Assembly (NCBI RefSeq): GCF_025060755.1
Contig: NZ_JANYUY010000001.1
Span: 248,001-312,000 of the forward strand
Reading direction: 5' to 3'
Length of the DNA: 64,000 bases
Source of the DNA: Paenibacillus doosanensis
GTDB taxonomy: Bacteria > Bacillota > Bacilli > Paenibacillales > NBRC-103111
Numbering within the stretch: the first letter of the stretch is position 1; each line of letters starts with the position of its first letter. Below, piece after piece: positions 39,226-48,308 of this stretch. The position numbers and the translations under genes are program-made. The notes beneath the pieces were generated by a model. It did no database searches and was not told where the DNA came from. It was given only the letters and a program-made list of their open reading frames with translations.

Positions 39226-39819
39226 TTATCCATTCAATTCGTTACGAGTGATAACCGCATCGATAAGCCCGTATTCCTTGGCTTCTTCAGCGCTCATGAA
39301 ATTGTCGCGGTCCGTATCCCGCTCGATTTTCTCCAGCGGTTGTCCGGTGCGTTCCACATAAATTTGATTCAGCTTTTGCTTGGTTTTAATAATCCAATCC
39401 GCATGAATCTTAATGTCGGAAGCCTGGCCTCTCACGCCGCCCAAAGGCTGATGGATCATCACTTCGCTGTTCGGAAGGGCAAAGCGTTTGCCTTTTGCGC
39501 CCGCAGTGAGCAGCAAGGAACCCATGCTTGCCGCCATTCCGACGCAAATGGTGGAAACGTCGGGCTTAATGAACTGCATCGTATCGTATATCCCCATTCC
39601 AGCAGTCACCGAACCGCCCGGAGAGTTGATGTATAGAGAAATATCTTTCTCGGAATCCTGCGCGGACAAGAACAGCAGCTGCGCAATGACGAGGTTGGCA
39701 ACATCATCGTCAATGGCACTGCCGATAAAGATAATGCGGTCCTTCAATAGGCGGGAATAAATGTCGTACGAGCGCTCCCCGCGTCCTTCTTGCTCAACAA
39801 CCATAGGTATCAGACCCAT
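39226..39819 (-). CDS. clpP: ATP-dependent Clp protease proteolytic subunit ClpP
   Basis: A 197-residue serine peptidase that forms the 14-mer chamber used with ClpX or ClpC. The catalytic triad is Ser98 (GMAASMGS), His123 (MIHQPLGG) and Asp172. Length and N-terminus ([25 protein letters not shown]) are standard; AAAGGGG precedes the ATG. A TACAAT -10 is visible about 40 nt upstream without a good -35. No CtsR heptad repeat was found. Confidence 0.97.
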   Translation of the reverse strand: MGLIPMVVEQEGRGERSYDIYSRLLKDRIIFIGSAIDDDVANLVIAQLLFLSAQDSEKDISLYINSPGGSVTAGMGIYDTMQFIKPDVSTICVGMAASMGSLLLTAGAKGKRFALPNSEVMIHQPLGGVRGQASDIKIHADWIIKTKQKLNQIYVERTGQPLEKIERDTDRDNFMSAEEAKEYGLIDAVITRNELNG

Positions 39820-40208
39820 TGTTCCAACCCCTTTGCTCCAAAGTGACTTGCAAAATACATTGTAACACGTTTAAAAGCATTTCGCTAATTCCCCCCGCCT
39901 GCCCGCTCAAGCCATTGGGGGAAGCGAGCGCCTTGGGCGCCGGAAAGCAGCGTCCTTCATGCGTCATACGCATGATGGTAAAGAAAACCTCTATGTATTT
40001 TCGGCCTTGCGATATGTAGTTTGAAGCAGCCCGCTGCCGGCTTGCGATCCGCCTTCACTTCCCTCAGCCTTAAACGGCAGGGTCGGATCCGGACGCTTGG
40101 CGTTTGCTGTCTATCGCCGACGCAAAGCGTGTCCAACTACAGCTGGACGTTAGATCAAGCCGAACTTTAAAAGCCTGCACGGCTGCGGAGCAACCGGCGC
40201 CTATAGAG
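39820..40208. other. GC-rich gene-free region between tig and clpP
   Basis: Part of a 442-base gap. The right... clpP-proximal side carries the clpP -10 region; the tig-proximal side holds the tig terminator. Between them is a long imperfect hairpin: GGAC-GCTT-GCGT (40091-40103) with ACGC-AAGC-GTCC (40120-40134). A weaker hairpin with arms GTCCA/TGGAC follows it. No open frame with a ribosome binding site was found. Confidence 0.4.
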
Positions 40209-40236
40209 AAAGGCACGCATAGGGACACGTGCCTTT
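40209..40236 (-). terminator. Intrinsic terminator of tig
   Basis: A 9 bp perfect stem AAAGGCACG/CGTGCCTTT about 25-50 bases after the tig stop, followed on the minus strand by CTCTATAGG. Confidence 0.7.
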
Positions 40237-40261
40237 ACTACTTATGAGGTACGGGAATCGC

Positions 40262-41545
40262 TTATTTGCTGTTAGCCAGCAAGAAATCCACCGTTTTCTT
40301 CACTACAAGATCATGGCTCAGATCGGCCAGACTGCCGTTAGCCGCCAAAATCGCGCGGAGTTCTTCCGCAGAGCGTTGGTACATTTTCGCCATATTTTCC
40401 AGTTCGGCGTTAACTTCCTCTTCGGAGGCTTCGATGTTCTCGGCTTTGGCAACAGCTTCAAGCACAAGATTGTTCAGGACGCGCTTCTCGGCGTCACCTT
40501 GCATTTGCTCTTTCAGCGTGTCTTGGCTTTGGCCTGTGAACTGGAAGTACAATTCAAGGTTCATACCTTGAGTGCGCAAACGGTTTTCAAATTCCTTCAC
40601 CATTTGCTCCGTTTCGTTCTCGATCATGACAGGAGGAATTTCAACTTTTGCCGCGGCCGCTACTTTTTCGACAACTTCCGCTTCTTTTTTGCGTTGAATT
40701 TCGCTTTCCTTGCGCTCTTTCAATTTGCTTTCCAAATCTTGCTTGTATTCTTCCAGCGTTTCGAATTCGCTCACGTCTTTAGCAAACTCGTCGTCCAGCG
40801 CAGGCAAGTTTTTGCGTTTGATTTCGTGCAAATGAATTTTGAAAACGGCTTCTTTGCCTTTCAGTTCTTCGGAGTGGTAGTTTTCAGGGAAAGTAACGGT
40901 AACGTCTTTGTCCTCTCCGATATTTACGCCAACCACTTGCTCCTCGAAACCGGGGATGAAGCTGCCGGAGCCAAGCTCAAGGGAATACTTTTCGGCTTTG
41001 CCGCCTTCGAAAGGAACTCCGTCGACGGATCCTTCGAAATCGATGGAAACGACGTCGCCGTCTTGCGCTGCGCCTTCTTCAACCGGCACCAGCTCGGCAT
41101 GACGTTTTTGCAGTCTTTCCAGTTCTTCGTTTACTTCCTCCGGAGTTACTTCAGCGCTTTGCGCTTCCAGCTCGATGCCTTTGTATTCGCCTAGCTCGAC
41201 TTCAGGCTTTACGATGACTTTCGCTTTGAATTTCAACGTTTGGCCTTTGCCGAATTGCTCAACGTCCACTTCAGGACGATCGACAGGAGTAATGCCGGTT
41301 TCTGTTACCGCTTCAATGTAAGCTTCAGGCACAACGATATCAAGAGCTTCTTGATACAGGCTTTCAACGCCAAATTTAGCTTCAAAGATAGGACGAGGAA
41401 CTTTCCCTTTGCGGAAGCCCGGAACATTTACTTTGCTGACAACTTTTTTGAATGCTTTGTCCAGTGCGGCGGCCACCTGTTCCGCTTCCACTTCAACGTC
41501 AAGAACTCCTACGTTCTTCTCTATTTTTTCCCAGCTTGCTTTCAT
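40262..41545 (-). CDS. tig: Trigger factor
   Basis: A 427-residue ribosome-bound chaperone and peptidyl-prolyl isomerase. The N-terminal ribosome-binding loop GFRKGKVPR, a central FKBP domain (DGDVVSIDFEGSVDGVPFEGG...IPGFEEQVVG) and a helical C-terminal substrate cradle are seen. Start is the ATG giving MKASWEKIEKNVGVL, with GGAGGGG 9 nt upstream; 14 earlier codons are not used. A good promoter is 98-125 nt upstream. It precedes clpP-clpX but has its own terminator. Confidence 0.97.
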   Translation of the reverse strand: MKASWEKIEKNVGVLDVEVEAEQVAAALDKAFKKVVSKVNVPGFRKGKVPRPIFEAKFGVESLYQEALDIVVPEAYIEAVTETGITPVDRPEVDVEQFGKGQTLKFKAKVIVKPEVELGEYKGIELEAQSAEVTPEEVNEELERLQKRHAELVPVEEGAAQDGDVVSIDFEGSVDGVPFEGGKAEKYSLELGSGSFIPGFEEQVVGVNIGEDKDVTVTFPENYHSEELKGKEAVFKIHLHEIKRKNLPALDDEFAKDVSEFETLEEYKQDLESKLKERKESEIQRKKEAEVVEKVAAAAKVEIPPVMIENETEQMVKEFENRLRTQGMNLELYFQFTGQSQDTLKEQMQGDAEKRVLNNLVLEAVAKAENIEASEEEVNAELENMAKMYQRSAEELRAILAANGSLADLSHDLVVKKTVDFLLANSK

Positions 41546-41642
41546 TTTATGCTTTCCCCTCCAAAAATTATCCATCGCAATTTTCACGTTCTGACGAATG
41601 AAGGCCCGAATGCTTGTCCCCGATCGTCAATATAACCATTCT

Positions 41643-41670
41643 ATTATAACATATACCTTCCGCATTTCAA
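41643..41670 (-). promoter_or_regulatory. SigA promoter of tig
   Basis: On the minus strand TTGAAA (41665-41670), a 16 nt spacer ending TGT, and a perfect TATAAT (41643-41648). Confidence 0.8.
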
Positions 41671-41692
41671 GTTTCGGTTCGCCGAAAATAAT

Positions 41693-42610
41693 TCAATCCG
41701 CCAATTTGCCGGAAAATACGGCCGCCGCAAACTGCTGCATGACGCGATAGGCCTGCTCCCATTGAAACACGAGATCGTTCGTTACGCCATACAGCTCAAA
41801 TATTTCATCCTTGTCGCCGCTGTCGAACAGCCGCTCCAGCAGCACCAGATGCAGCGCTGCGGCCCAGGCGTCCACACTGTCCCGCTCCATTCTCAGCAGC
41901 TGCCGGTACTGTGCCGTACCGTACACATAGGCGAGAAATTCATTCCACGTCTCCTGCGCAAAATAAGCGAGCGCCGGATGATTGGTATGGCTCATTTCCT
42001 GAATACGATCCCTGATTTCGTTAATATGCGACGGAAACTGATCGAAATCTGCCGGCGTCTCTTCGACATCCGCAAGCACGATTTCGCCATTTTTCGCCAA
42101 GCGGACCGTGCCCGTCATCCCTCTGAGCTTGAGGGTCTGCAGCGTTTTGTATTGAATCAGCGGATGCAGCTCTTCCGAAGAGAGCCAACGGCTGAGCCTG
42201 CCATTAATGTCGGGATGCTCCAGGTATGCAAGCTGATCCAGCGCCAGCAGCTGATTGTCCACCGAATCGGCGCTCGTCAGCCGCTCCAGCAGCCGGAGCG
42301 CATAGCCGCTGTCCTCGCGTTCCCTCTCGGCCATACGCTCGCGGAACAAATCGGCCTCGGTCAGCTCGGGCTCGTCCTCTCCTGCTTCCGCAGGCAGCGC
42401 GGAGTCGGGAAACATTGTCTGCAGCCACTGCAGCAGCGCTTGCCATTCTTCCCGGACGCGCTCCTCGCGGCTTTGACAGGCAAGCAAAAAACGGAGCAGC
42501 TGGATCGCTTCCCCGTATCGTTCCGTCTCCAGCATCCGCGTCAATTCAAACTGGTAAAACTCAACGGTCTTCGGGAATAATATGACGTTATCACTTAATT
42601 TATCGGTCAA
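41693..42610 (-). CDS. Uncharacterised helical protein in ysoA position
   Basis: A 305-residue soluble, mostly helical protein upstream of tig, the place of B. subtilis ysoA (a TPR-like protein). I see helix pairs consistent with a repeat fold (FYQFELTRMLETERYGEAIQLLRFLLAC near the start), but no diagnostic motif, so homology is positional. An acidic stretch (EAGEDEPELTEAD) sits near residue 80. I start at TTG 42610 (TDKLSDNVILFPKTV), which has AGGTGG 7 nt upstream; an ATG at 42661 in frame is possible but poorly served. Confidence 0.7.
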   Translation of the reverse strand: MTDKLSDNVILFPKTVEFYQFELTRMLETERYGEAIQLLRFLLACQSREERVREEWQALLQWLQTMFPDSALPAEAGEDEPELTEADLFRERMAEREREDSGYALRLLERLTSADSVDNQLLALDQLAYLEHPDINGRLSRWLSSEELHPLIQYKTLQTLKLRGMTGTVRLAKNGEIVLADVEETPADFDQFPSHINEIRDRIQEMSHTNHPALAYFAQETWNEFLAYVYGTAQYRQLLRMERDSVDAWAAALHLVLLERLFDSGDKDEIFELYGVTNDLVFQWEQAYRVMQQFAAAVFSGKLAD

Positions 42611-42782
42611 AAGCGCACCACCTAACTGACTTCCGGGCAAAAACCTCGGGCTCGAATTCATCGCCTTCGCCTGCTCCCATCATTGCTCGGCAGACGTTTT
42701 TCTCATGAAAGTCAGTTTACCCCATTCATGCCAATAAATCAAAACCGGCGAATGAAGCCTTCCGGCTGTCAACAAAAAAACA

Positions 42783-42806
42783 AGCGAAAGGAGATTTCCT
42801 TCCGCT
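42783..42806 (-). terminator. Intrinsic terminator of the 42.8-43.2 kb gene
   Basis: Stem AGCGaAAGGA/TCCTTcCGCT with one mismatch, then TTGTTTTTTTG on the minus strand. Confidence 0.75.
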
Positions 42807-42828
42807 AATGCAGGAGCAAAGCCGCGCC

Positions 42829-43173
42829 CTAGTAAATCTTCATCGCCGCCTGGATCAGCTTGGCTTTAATGTTAGGATCTTGATCGATGAAAGCATACAT
42901 GCGGTCTACCGCGTCCTTGTTCTGCAAGTAATCCTTTTCGTTTTGAATCTCTTGATGCGACCATTCAAGCAGCACTTTCTCGGCGGCGCCAAGCTCGTTT
43001 AGAGCGGTATGCAATCCCGTCTGCTCGATCAGCTCTTCCAGCTTCTCTTGATTCACAACGCCAAGCAGTTGAACGGTTGCCAGCTTATTTTGAAAAGCCT
43101 CGTTCACTTTCTCAAAGTGCTCTTTGGCCTCTTTGTATTGGGTTTGTGGCTTGGATAGTTTGGTTTTCTTCAT
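42829..43173 (-). CDS. Small helical protein of unknown function
   Basis: A 114-residue, Lys/Glu/Gln-rich protein predicted to be all helical (KEAKEHFEKVNEAFQNKLATVQLLGVV...NEKDYLQNKDAVDRMYAFIDQDPNIKAKLIQAAMKIY). No family recognised. A strong AGAGGTGG site lies 9 nt before the ATG and a terminator follows, so I regard it as a real gene. A short hydrophobic frame upstream overlaps its start by ATGA. Confidence 0.7.
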   Translation of the reverse strand: MKKTKLSKPQTQYKEAKEHFEKVNEAFQNKLATVQLLGVVNQEKLEELIEQTGLHTALNELGAAEKVLLEWSHQEIQNEKDYLQNKDAVDRMYAFIDQDPNIKAKLIQAAMKIY

Positions 43174-43364
43174 AACGTATGACCACCTCTTCTTCTTGAT
43201 CGGTTCGGTCGGCTTTGCAGCTTTCCGGCAACATTGCGATAAATCGTTCTTAGCCCGATATCCGTTAGCACCGCATCGGCCATATTGGCCAAGAAGATAA
43301 ACAGAAGCGTCGCTTGTGAACCTCTTCTTCCCTTCCCAACCGCCATATGGTTAGAGTGGGACAA
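43170..43364 (-). CDS. Doubtful short hydrophobic ORF, possible gene remnant
   Basis: Sixty-four codons whose stop overlaps the next start (ATGA). The central stretch TLLFIFLANMADAVLTDIGL resembles the first membrane helix of small DUF5658-like membrane proteins, but the remaining helices are absent and the C-terminus is basic (RPNRSRRRGG). No good ribosome binding site is present. It could be a degraded gene or a chance frame. Confidence 0.25.
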   Translation of the reverse strand: MSHSNHMAVGKGRRGSQATLLFIFLANMADAVLTDIGLRTIYRNVAGKLQSRPNRSRRRGGHTL

Positions 43365-43573
43365 TCGCTCTTGTTCTATTCATCCTTACGCGGACTTGTA
43401 TTGGACCGCTAACGCATAGTGTAAACGGTATTTCGATTTTTGTCTATCTTTTCCTACAGGCATGGACAGACATTTTCTCCCGAGACAAAGCATAGCCTTT
43501 AACATCATCCTACCAAATGTCGACACGCTTGTCCCTGCTTCAGAAACAAACTATCGAGAGAGGAATGAAGGCC

Positions 43574-45418
43574 ATGTGCGGAATAACGGGGTGGATTGAT
43601 TGGCAAAAAGACTTAACCCAGTATCCTTCCGTCCTGGGATGCATGACAGATAAGCTGACGGACCGGGGTCCGGACGCCTCGGGCACTTGGATCACTCAGC
43701 ACTGCGCGCTCGGCCACAGGCGGCTGAGCGTCATGGACCCCGAGAACGGGGCGCAGCCGATGATCCGTAAAGTCGGCGAAAACACCTTCACCATCGTCTA
43801 TAACGGCGAGCTGTACAACGCTCCTGAGCTCAAAAAAGAGCTGGAGCTGCGGGGCCACGCCTTCCGGACGACATGCGACACGGAGGTGCTGCTCGTCTCG
43901 TTTATCGAATGGGGGCGCGCCTGCGTCGACAAGCTGAACGGCATTTTTGCGTTTGCCGTATGGGACTCGCTCGAACAGACGCTATTTCTCGTGCGCGACC
44001 GGCTGGGAGTAAAGCCCTTCTTCTATTCTTATTCGAACGGGCGTCTGCTGTTTGGGTCCGAGCCGAAGGCGATTCTTGCCCATCCCGACTTTCCGGCGCA
44101 AATCAGCGGCGACGGGCTGGCTGAAATATTCGCCGTCGGACCGGCACGCACGCCCGGGCACGGCGTCTACCGGGACATGTCCGAGCTGAAGCCCGGCCAT
44201 TGCATGACGGTCGACCGCAGCGGAATGCAAATCCGCGCGTACTGGAAGCTCGAAAGCAAGCCCCATGAGGACGATGTGGAGGCGACCGCCGAGCGCATAC
44301 AAGAGCTGCTCAAGGATACCGTCATCCGCCAGCTGGCTTCGGACGTTCCCATCTGCACTTTATTGTCTGGCGGGCTCGACTCCAGCGCGCTGACGGCCTT
44401 CGCCGCCAACTATTATAAGGAAACCGGTGCGGGCACAATTCACACTTATTCCATCGATTATGTCGATAACGATAAGCATTTCAAGGCCAATGCGTTCCAG
44501 CCGAATTCCGATGCGCCATGGATCAAACGAATGACCGAGTTTCTGGGCAGCCAGCATCATTTCATCGAATTCGACACCCCCGAGCTCGTCGAAGCGCTGA
44601 AGACCGCCGTATACGCCCGCGACCTCCCCGGCATGGCCGATGTCGACGGCTCCTTGTATTTATTTTGCCGCGAAATCAAGAAGGATGCGACGGTCGCGGT
44701 CTCGGGAGAAGCGGCCGATGAAATTTTCGGAGGCTATCCGTGGTTTCACCGCGACGAGGCGCTGAACGCCGGAACCTTTCCCTGGTCCCTGGCTTTGAAA
44801 GACCGGGTGAACCTGCTGTCTCCGGATTTTGTCCAATGGGTGAAGCCGGAGCAGTACGTACAGGAACGATACCGCCAAGCGTTATCTGAAGTGCCCCGGC
44901 TGGCGGGAGAAGACCAGCAGCAAAACCGGATGCGTGAAATGTCCTATCTGAACATCACCCGCTTCATGCCGACGCTGCTCGACCGCAAGGATCGGATGAG
45001 CATGGCGGTGGGGCTGGAGGTTCGCGTTCCGTTCTGCGATCATCGTCTGGTGGAATATGTGTGGAACATTCCATGGGAAATCAAAACGTCGGGCGACAGG
45101 GAGAAGGGCATTCTCCGCAGAGCGCTGCGCGGCGTGCTGCCGGAAGACGTGCTGACCCGTAAAAAAAGCCCGTACCCGAAAACGCATAACCCGAATTACC
45201 TGGCCGCGGTGAAAAAATGGGTGCTTGAAATTTTGGACGATTCCTCGTCCCCGCTCCTGCAGTTCATCGACGCGGCCAAAATTCGCACCTTGGCCGAAGG
45301 GGACGCCGCGCAGTTTAACCTGCCCTGGTTCGGCCAGCTGATGACCGGACCGCAAATGTTCGCCTACCTCATTCAAGTCGACACTTGGCTGCGCCATTAT
45401 AAAGTGTCGGTTCGGTAA
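43574..45418 (+). CDS. asnO: Asparagine synthase (glutamine-hydrolysing), AsnO type
   Basis: A 614-residue two-domain enzyme making asparagine from aspartate, ATP and glutamine. The N-terminal nucleophile Cys2 (MCGITGW) must be freed by Met removal, which fixes the start at 43574; AGAGGA lies upstream. The glutaminase domain shows RGPDASGTW, HRRLSVMD and YNGELYN. The synthetase domain shows the pyrophosphate loop LLSGGLDSSALTA, SGEAADEIFGGYPWFH and LEVRVPFCDHRLVEYVWNIPWE. Length and sequence style fit B. subtilis AsnO, which is sporulation-expressed. No clear SigE promoter was found. It converges with rdgB at a strong shared terminator. Confidence 0.93.
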   Translation: MCGITGWIDWQKDLTQYPSVLGCMTDKLTDRGPDASGTWITQHCALGHRRLSVMDPENGAQPMIRKVGENTFTIVYNGELYNAPELKKELELRGHAFRTTCDTEVLLVSFIEWGRACVDKLNGIFAFAVWDSLEQTLFLVRDRLGVKPFFYSYSNGRLLFGSEPKAILAHPDFPAQISGDGLAEIFAVGPARTPGHGVYRDMSELKPGHCMTVDRSGMQIRAYWKLESKPHEDDVEATAERIQELLKDTVIRQLASDVPICTLLSGGLDSSALTAFAANYYKETGAGTIHTYSIDYVDNDKHFKANAFQPNSDAPWIKRMTEFLGSQHHFIEFDTPELVEALKTAVYARDLPGMADVDGSLYLFCREIKKDATVAVSGEAADEIFGGYPWFHRDEALNAGTFPWSLALKDRVNLLSPDFVQWVKPEQYVQERYRQALSEVPRLAGEDQQQNRMREMSYLNITRFMPTLLDRKDRMSMAVGLEVRVPFCDHRLVEYVWNIPWEIKTSGDREKGILRRALRGVLPEDVLTRKKSPYPKTHNPNYLAAVKKWVLEILDDSSSPLLQFIDAAKIRTLAEGDAAQFNLPWFGQLMTGPQMFAYLIQVDTWLRHYKVSVR

Positions 45419-45437
45419 GAGCGGTCCGCAGCGCGTC

Positions 45438-45494
45438 AAATAAGGATTGGACGGACGGCAGATCATACCTGCCCGTTCGGACCAATCCTTATTT
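45438..45494. terminator. Bidirectional terminator asnO / rdgB
   Basis: Outer stem of 13 perfect pairs (45438-45450 with 45482-45494) plus an inner GACGGCAG/CTGCC arm. T-rich on both sides. Confidence 0.85.
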
Positions 45495-45526
45495 GCGTAT
45501 ACAGAAGGCGGTTCTTCTCCGCCCGA

Positions 45527-46189
45527 TCATTCCGCTGCCTGCCGCGCCGCGCCCATCCGCTCAAGATCGCTCCACAGAGCGCGGATCGCTTGGCCGCGGT
45601 GGCTAATCTCGTTTTTCTGCTCTACGGACAGCTCGGCCGTCGTCTTTCCCAAACCCGGAACGAAGAAGAGCGGATCGTATCCGAAGCCGCCGTCTCCGCG
45701 GGGTTCGGCGATAATTTGCCCCTTGCAGCTGCCCTCTACGGCGCTGACGACGCGCCCTTCGGCATCGACGAGAACGATGGCCGATACGAAGCGCGCCGGG
45801 CTCAAGACGCGCGGTCCTCCGCCTTGGCCGCCGGACTCGTATGCCGGCAGCTCGGATAGCCGCTCCAGCAGCTTCCGGTTGTTCGCCTCGTCATTCGCGG
45901 GCTCTCCCGCATAGCGCGCCGAGTATACGCCCGGCTCGCCGCCCAGCCTGTCGACGCACAGGCCGGAATCGTCGGCGATCGCCGGCACCTTAAGCCGCAG
46001 CGCAACGGCGCGCGCTTTGATCAGCGCATTGGCCGCGAAGCTGTCTCCGTCCTCGATAATCTCGGGAATTTCCTCATAATCCAACAGGCTTTTCACAGCG
46101 ATGCCCCGCTGCCGGAACAGCGGCTCCAGCTCCTTGACCTTTCCCGCGTTGCGGGTAGCCACGACGACCTCAGACCCTAGATTCAGCAT
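45527..46189 (-). CDS. rdgB: XTP/dITP diphosphatase (RdgB/HAM1)
   Basis: A 220-residue inosine-triphosphate pyrophosphatase that removes non-canonical purine NTPs. The substrate loop [14 protein letters not shown], metal-binding [25 protein letters not shown] and [11 protein letters not shown] are clear. A Gly-rich insertion ([11 protein letters not shown]) is slightly longer than usual. Start is ATG 46189, which lies inside the 3' end of rph (20-base overlap), with AGGAGA 7 nt upstream. This rph-rdgB arrangement equals rph-ysnA of B. subtilis. Confidence 0.95.
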   Translation of the reverse strand: MLNLGSEVVVATRNAGKVKELEPLFRQRGIAVKSLLDYEEIPEIIEDGDSFAANALIKARAVALRLKVPAIADDSGLCVDRLGGEPGVYSARYAGEPANDEANNRKLLERLSELPAYESGGQGGGPRVLSPARFVSAIVLVDAEGRVVSAVEGSCKGQIIAEPRGDGGFGYDPLFFVPGLGKTTAELSVEQKNEISHRGQAIRALWSDLERMGAARQAAE

Positions 46190-46937
46190 GCGCGGCTCTC
46201 CTGATCCGTTCGGCAATGTCAGATCCCAGCGCCTCGGTCTGCACGGCGATCATAGACTGAATGCCCGTCTCGGCAAGCGCCAGAAGCTCGTCGAGCTCAC
46301 TGCGCGAGAACGGGGAGTCCTCGCCGGTGCCCTGCACTTCGACGAATTTGCCCAGCCCGGTCATGACGACGTTCATATCCACCTTGGCTTTGGAGTCCTC
46401 CTCATAGTTCAAGTCGAGACATGCCTGGCCGTTTACGACGCCTACGCTGACCGAACCGAGAAAATCGGTGATCGGATATTTGGACAAATTCCGATCCTTG
46501 ACAATCTTGTCAATGGCGAATGCCATGGCGACGAAAGCCCCGGTAATCGAAGTCGTGCGCGTTCCCCCGTCGGCCTGAATAACGTCGCAATCCAGCGTGA
46601 TCGAACGCTCTCCCAGCGCCTCCAGATTCACTACGGAGCGGAGCGCCCTGCCGATCAGACGCTGAATTTCCATCGTCCGTCCTCCAAGCTTGCCCTTGGC
46701 CGCTTCGCGCTGATTGCGCACCTGGGTCGCTCGCGGCAGCATCGAGTATTCCGCCGTCACCCAGCCTTTTCCCTGGCCTTTCATAAAAGGAGGTACTCTT
46801 TCTTCGACGGTTGCCGTGCAAATGACCTTGGTTTCTCCCACTTCGATCAATACCGACCCTTCGGCATGCTTATTATAATGGGGCGTAATGGTAACCGAAC
46901 GGGTTTGGCCCGTTTGTCTGCCGTCATTTCTCATCAT
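46170..46937 (-). CDS. rph: Ribonuclease PH
   Basis: A 255-residue phosphorolytic 3'-5' exoribonuclease trimming tRNA 3' ends. Motifs are MRNDGRQ at the start, [46 protein letters not shown] and [20 protein letters not shown], the active-site region. I begin at ATG 46937 because AAGGAGG is 11 nt upstream; the adjacent ATG at 46934 is equally possible, and 14 upstream codons are excluded. gerM-rph-rdgB is the B. subtilis order. Confidence 0.95.
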   Translation of the reverse strand: MMRNDGRQTGQTRSVTITPHYNKHAEGSVLIEVGETKVICTATVEERVPPFMKGQGKGWVTAEYSMLPRATQVRNQREAAKGKLGGRTMEIQRLIGRALRSVVNLEALGERSITLDCDVIQADGGTRTTSITGAFVAMAFAIDKIVKDRNLSKYPITDFLGSVSVGVVNGQACLDLNYEEDSKAKVDMNVVMTGLGKFVEVQGTGEDSPFSRSELDELLALAETGIQSMIAVQTEALGSDIAERIRRAAHAESRV

Positions 46938-47099
46938 TTGGTTCATTGCCTCCTTCATGCTTGTCACGGACGAGTCCATTTCGGCCGAATCCCGCCTATC
47001 GGGTTTAACTTATATGTATCTGACCCTAACCATTGTACCAGAGTGATTGGGCGAGTTCCAATAGGCCGTCCTTTCCCTTTGCGCCGCGGGAAAAAGAAG

Positions 47100-47119
47100 A
47101 GGGAGCCGGCCGGCTCCCT
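47100..47119 (-). terminator. Intrinsic terminator of gerM
   Basis: A 20-base perfect palindrome (AGGGAGCCGG and its complement) followed on the minus strand by CTTCTTTTTCCC. Confidence 0.8.
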
Positions 47120-47131
47120 TCTGCGTTACCA

Positions 47132-48178
47132 TTACATTTTTTGCGGGTTGATCGTCGTCGGACGGCTGACCGGCTTGGTGTAGCTTTGATCGTCGCTTGC
47201 GCTTACTTTGGCATCGCCGTTGACCGTGATTTGGACCTTAGTCTGAGCCCCTTCATTTTCCGTGAGCGATAGCACCACCGCTTTCAAAGCGTCGGCCGGC
47301 GCTTTTTTGTCCGGTCCCAGCACCTTGTCGGAGAAATCTACCGTAATGACGTCGCCCGCCATATTGACCTGTTTCAGCTCCGCTCCCGGCGTCATTACCG
47401 CCGAAAGCCCCTTTTTCTCGTCCGGACCTGCGATTAGCTGCTCCACAACGGCCTGGGCGACGTTATCCGTACGCTTCACCAAACGGGTGACCGGGACATA
47501 GTATTTGTAGTTGTCCTGATTTTGCCCTAGGAAGTAGAGCGTCACCGGCGTCGATTGCCCGTAGTCCACTCCCTCCGGCTTCTCCAGATTAATGCCCATA
47601 GCTCTGGACAGCGGCTCATCCAGCGGCGTTCCGCCTACCGGCATCTCCTTCAAATCTTTGCCTTCCACGCGAATCTGCACCTTGTCTATAGCGGAGAAGC
47701 CGGTTAAAGTCCATGTGACGGCCTCCAATATCTTACGTTCATCCTGCAAATTGTAATCGGTAAATTCCTTGGAAAAATCGACGATGGCCATCTGCTGATC
47801 CTTGACGACATTAATACCTTTCACTGTCGTCCCTTTGGGGAGCAGCGCGGTAAATCCGGCCGGCAGCTGGCTTGCGGACGGCCCGTCCTCAACCATCGCC
47901 TCCAGCGCCTTTTTCGCTACTTCAACCGACTTTTCCACATTGAGCGAAACGGGGGCTACAAGCCCGTTAGTGTCCCTGGCATACACGGTAACCGGCGCAG
48001 GATTTTGGATAGCCGGCGCCATCACAGCCTTGGCCGTATCGGCGCCGGCATCGGCTCCGGTCGGCGGAGGATCGATCGACTGCGATTTTTCCTTCGTTCC
48101 AAGCGCCGAGCAACCTGAGGTCAGCAGTACGACAATCCCCGTTACAGCCGCCCACCGTGTCCATCTGTACTGTTTCAT
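47132..48178 (-). CDS. gerM: GerM lipoprotein with two GerMN domains
   Basis: A 348-residue lipoprotein (lipobox LTSGC, Cys23) with two GerMN domains (about 62-190 and 208-335; repeated VTVYARDTNG / VTLYFLGQNQD ... VVEQLIAGP ... IVDFS / ITVDFSDK patterns). In B. subtilis GerM works in engulfment and spore cortex/germination, in the mother cell, and is recruited with SpoIIIAG-type channel proteins. The ATG follows AAGGAGG. A SigE-like promoter lies 52-80 nt upstream. Its position before rph matches Bacillus. Confidence 0.95.
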   Translation of the reverse strand: MKQYRWTRWAAVTGIVVLLTSGCSALGTKEKSQSIDPPPTGADAGADTAKAVMAPAIQNPAPVTVYARDTNGLVAPVSLNVEKSVEVAKKALEAMVEDGPSASQLPAGFTALLPKGTTVKGINVVKDQQMAIVDFSKEFTDYNLQDERKILEAVTWTLTGFSAIDKVQIRVEGKDLKEMPVGGTPLDEPLSRAMGINLEKPEGVDYGQSTPVTLYFLGQNQDNYKYYVPVTRLVKRTDNVAQAVVEQLIAGPDEKKGLSAVMTPGAELKQVNMAGDVITVDFSDKVLGPDKKAPADALKAVVLSLTENEGAQTKVQITVNGDAKVSASDDQSYTKPVSRPTTINPQKM

Positions 48179-48229
48179 GGATGATTCCTCCTTGAGAATA
48201 AGGGTTGTTTGTCCTGTCTCTTTACTCCA

Positions 48230-48258
48230 ACTATACGAGAGGGAGACAAGTTTTATGA
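48230..48258 (-). promoter_or_regulatory. Possible SigE promoter of gerM
   Basis: On the minus strand TCATAAA (48252-48258), a 14 nt spacer and CGTATAGT (48230-48237). This matches the SigE consensus (KMATATT, 14-15 nt, CATACAHT) at five of seven and five of eight positions. gerM is in the SigE regulon of B. subtilis. Confidence 0.45.
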
Positions 48259-48308
48259 CAACAATTTGTCCTTCTTCCTTTACGGTGAATTCAGCGCCGG
48301 CTTTGTGT

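Noticed and set aside
39820-39960. CtsR or CIRCE heat-shock operator before clpP
   Set aside because: Neither the tandem heptad of CtsR nor the CIRCE inverted repeat is present.
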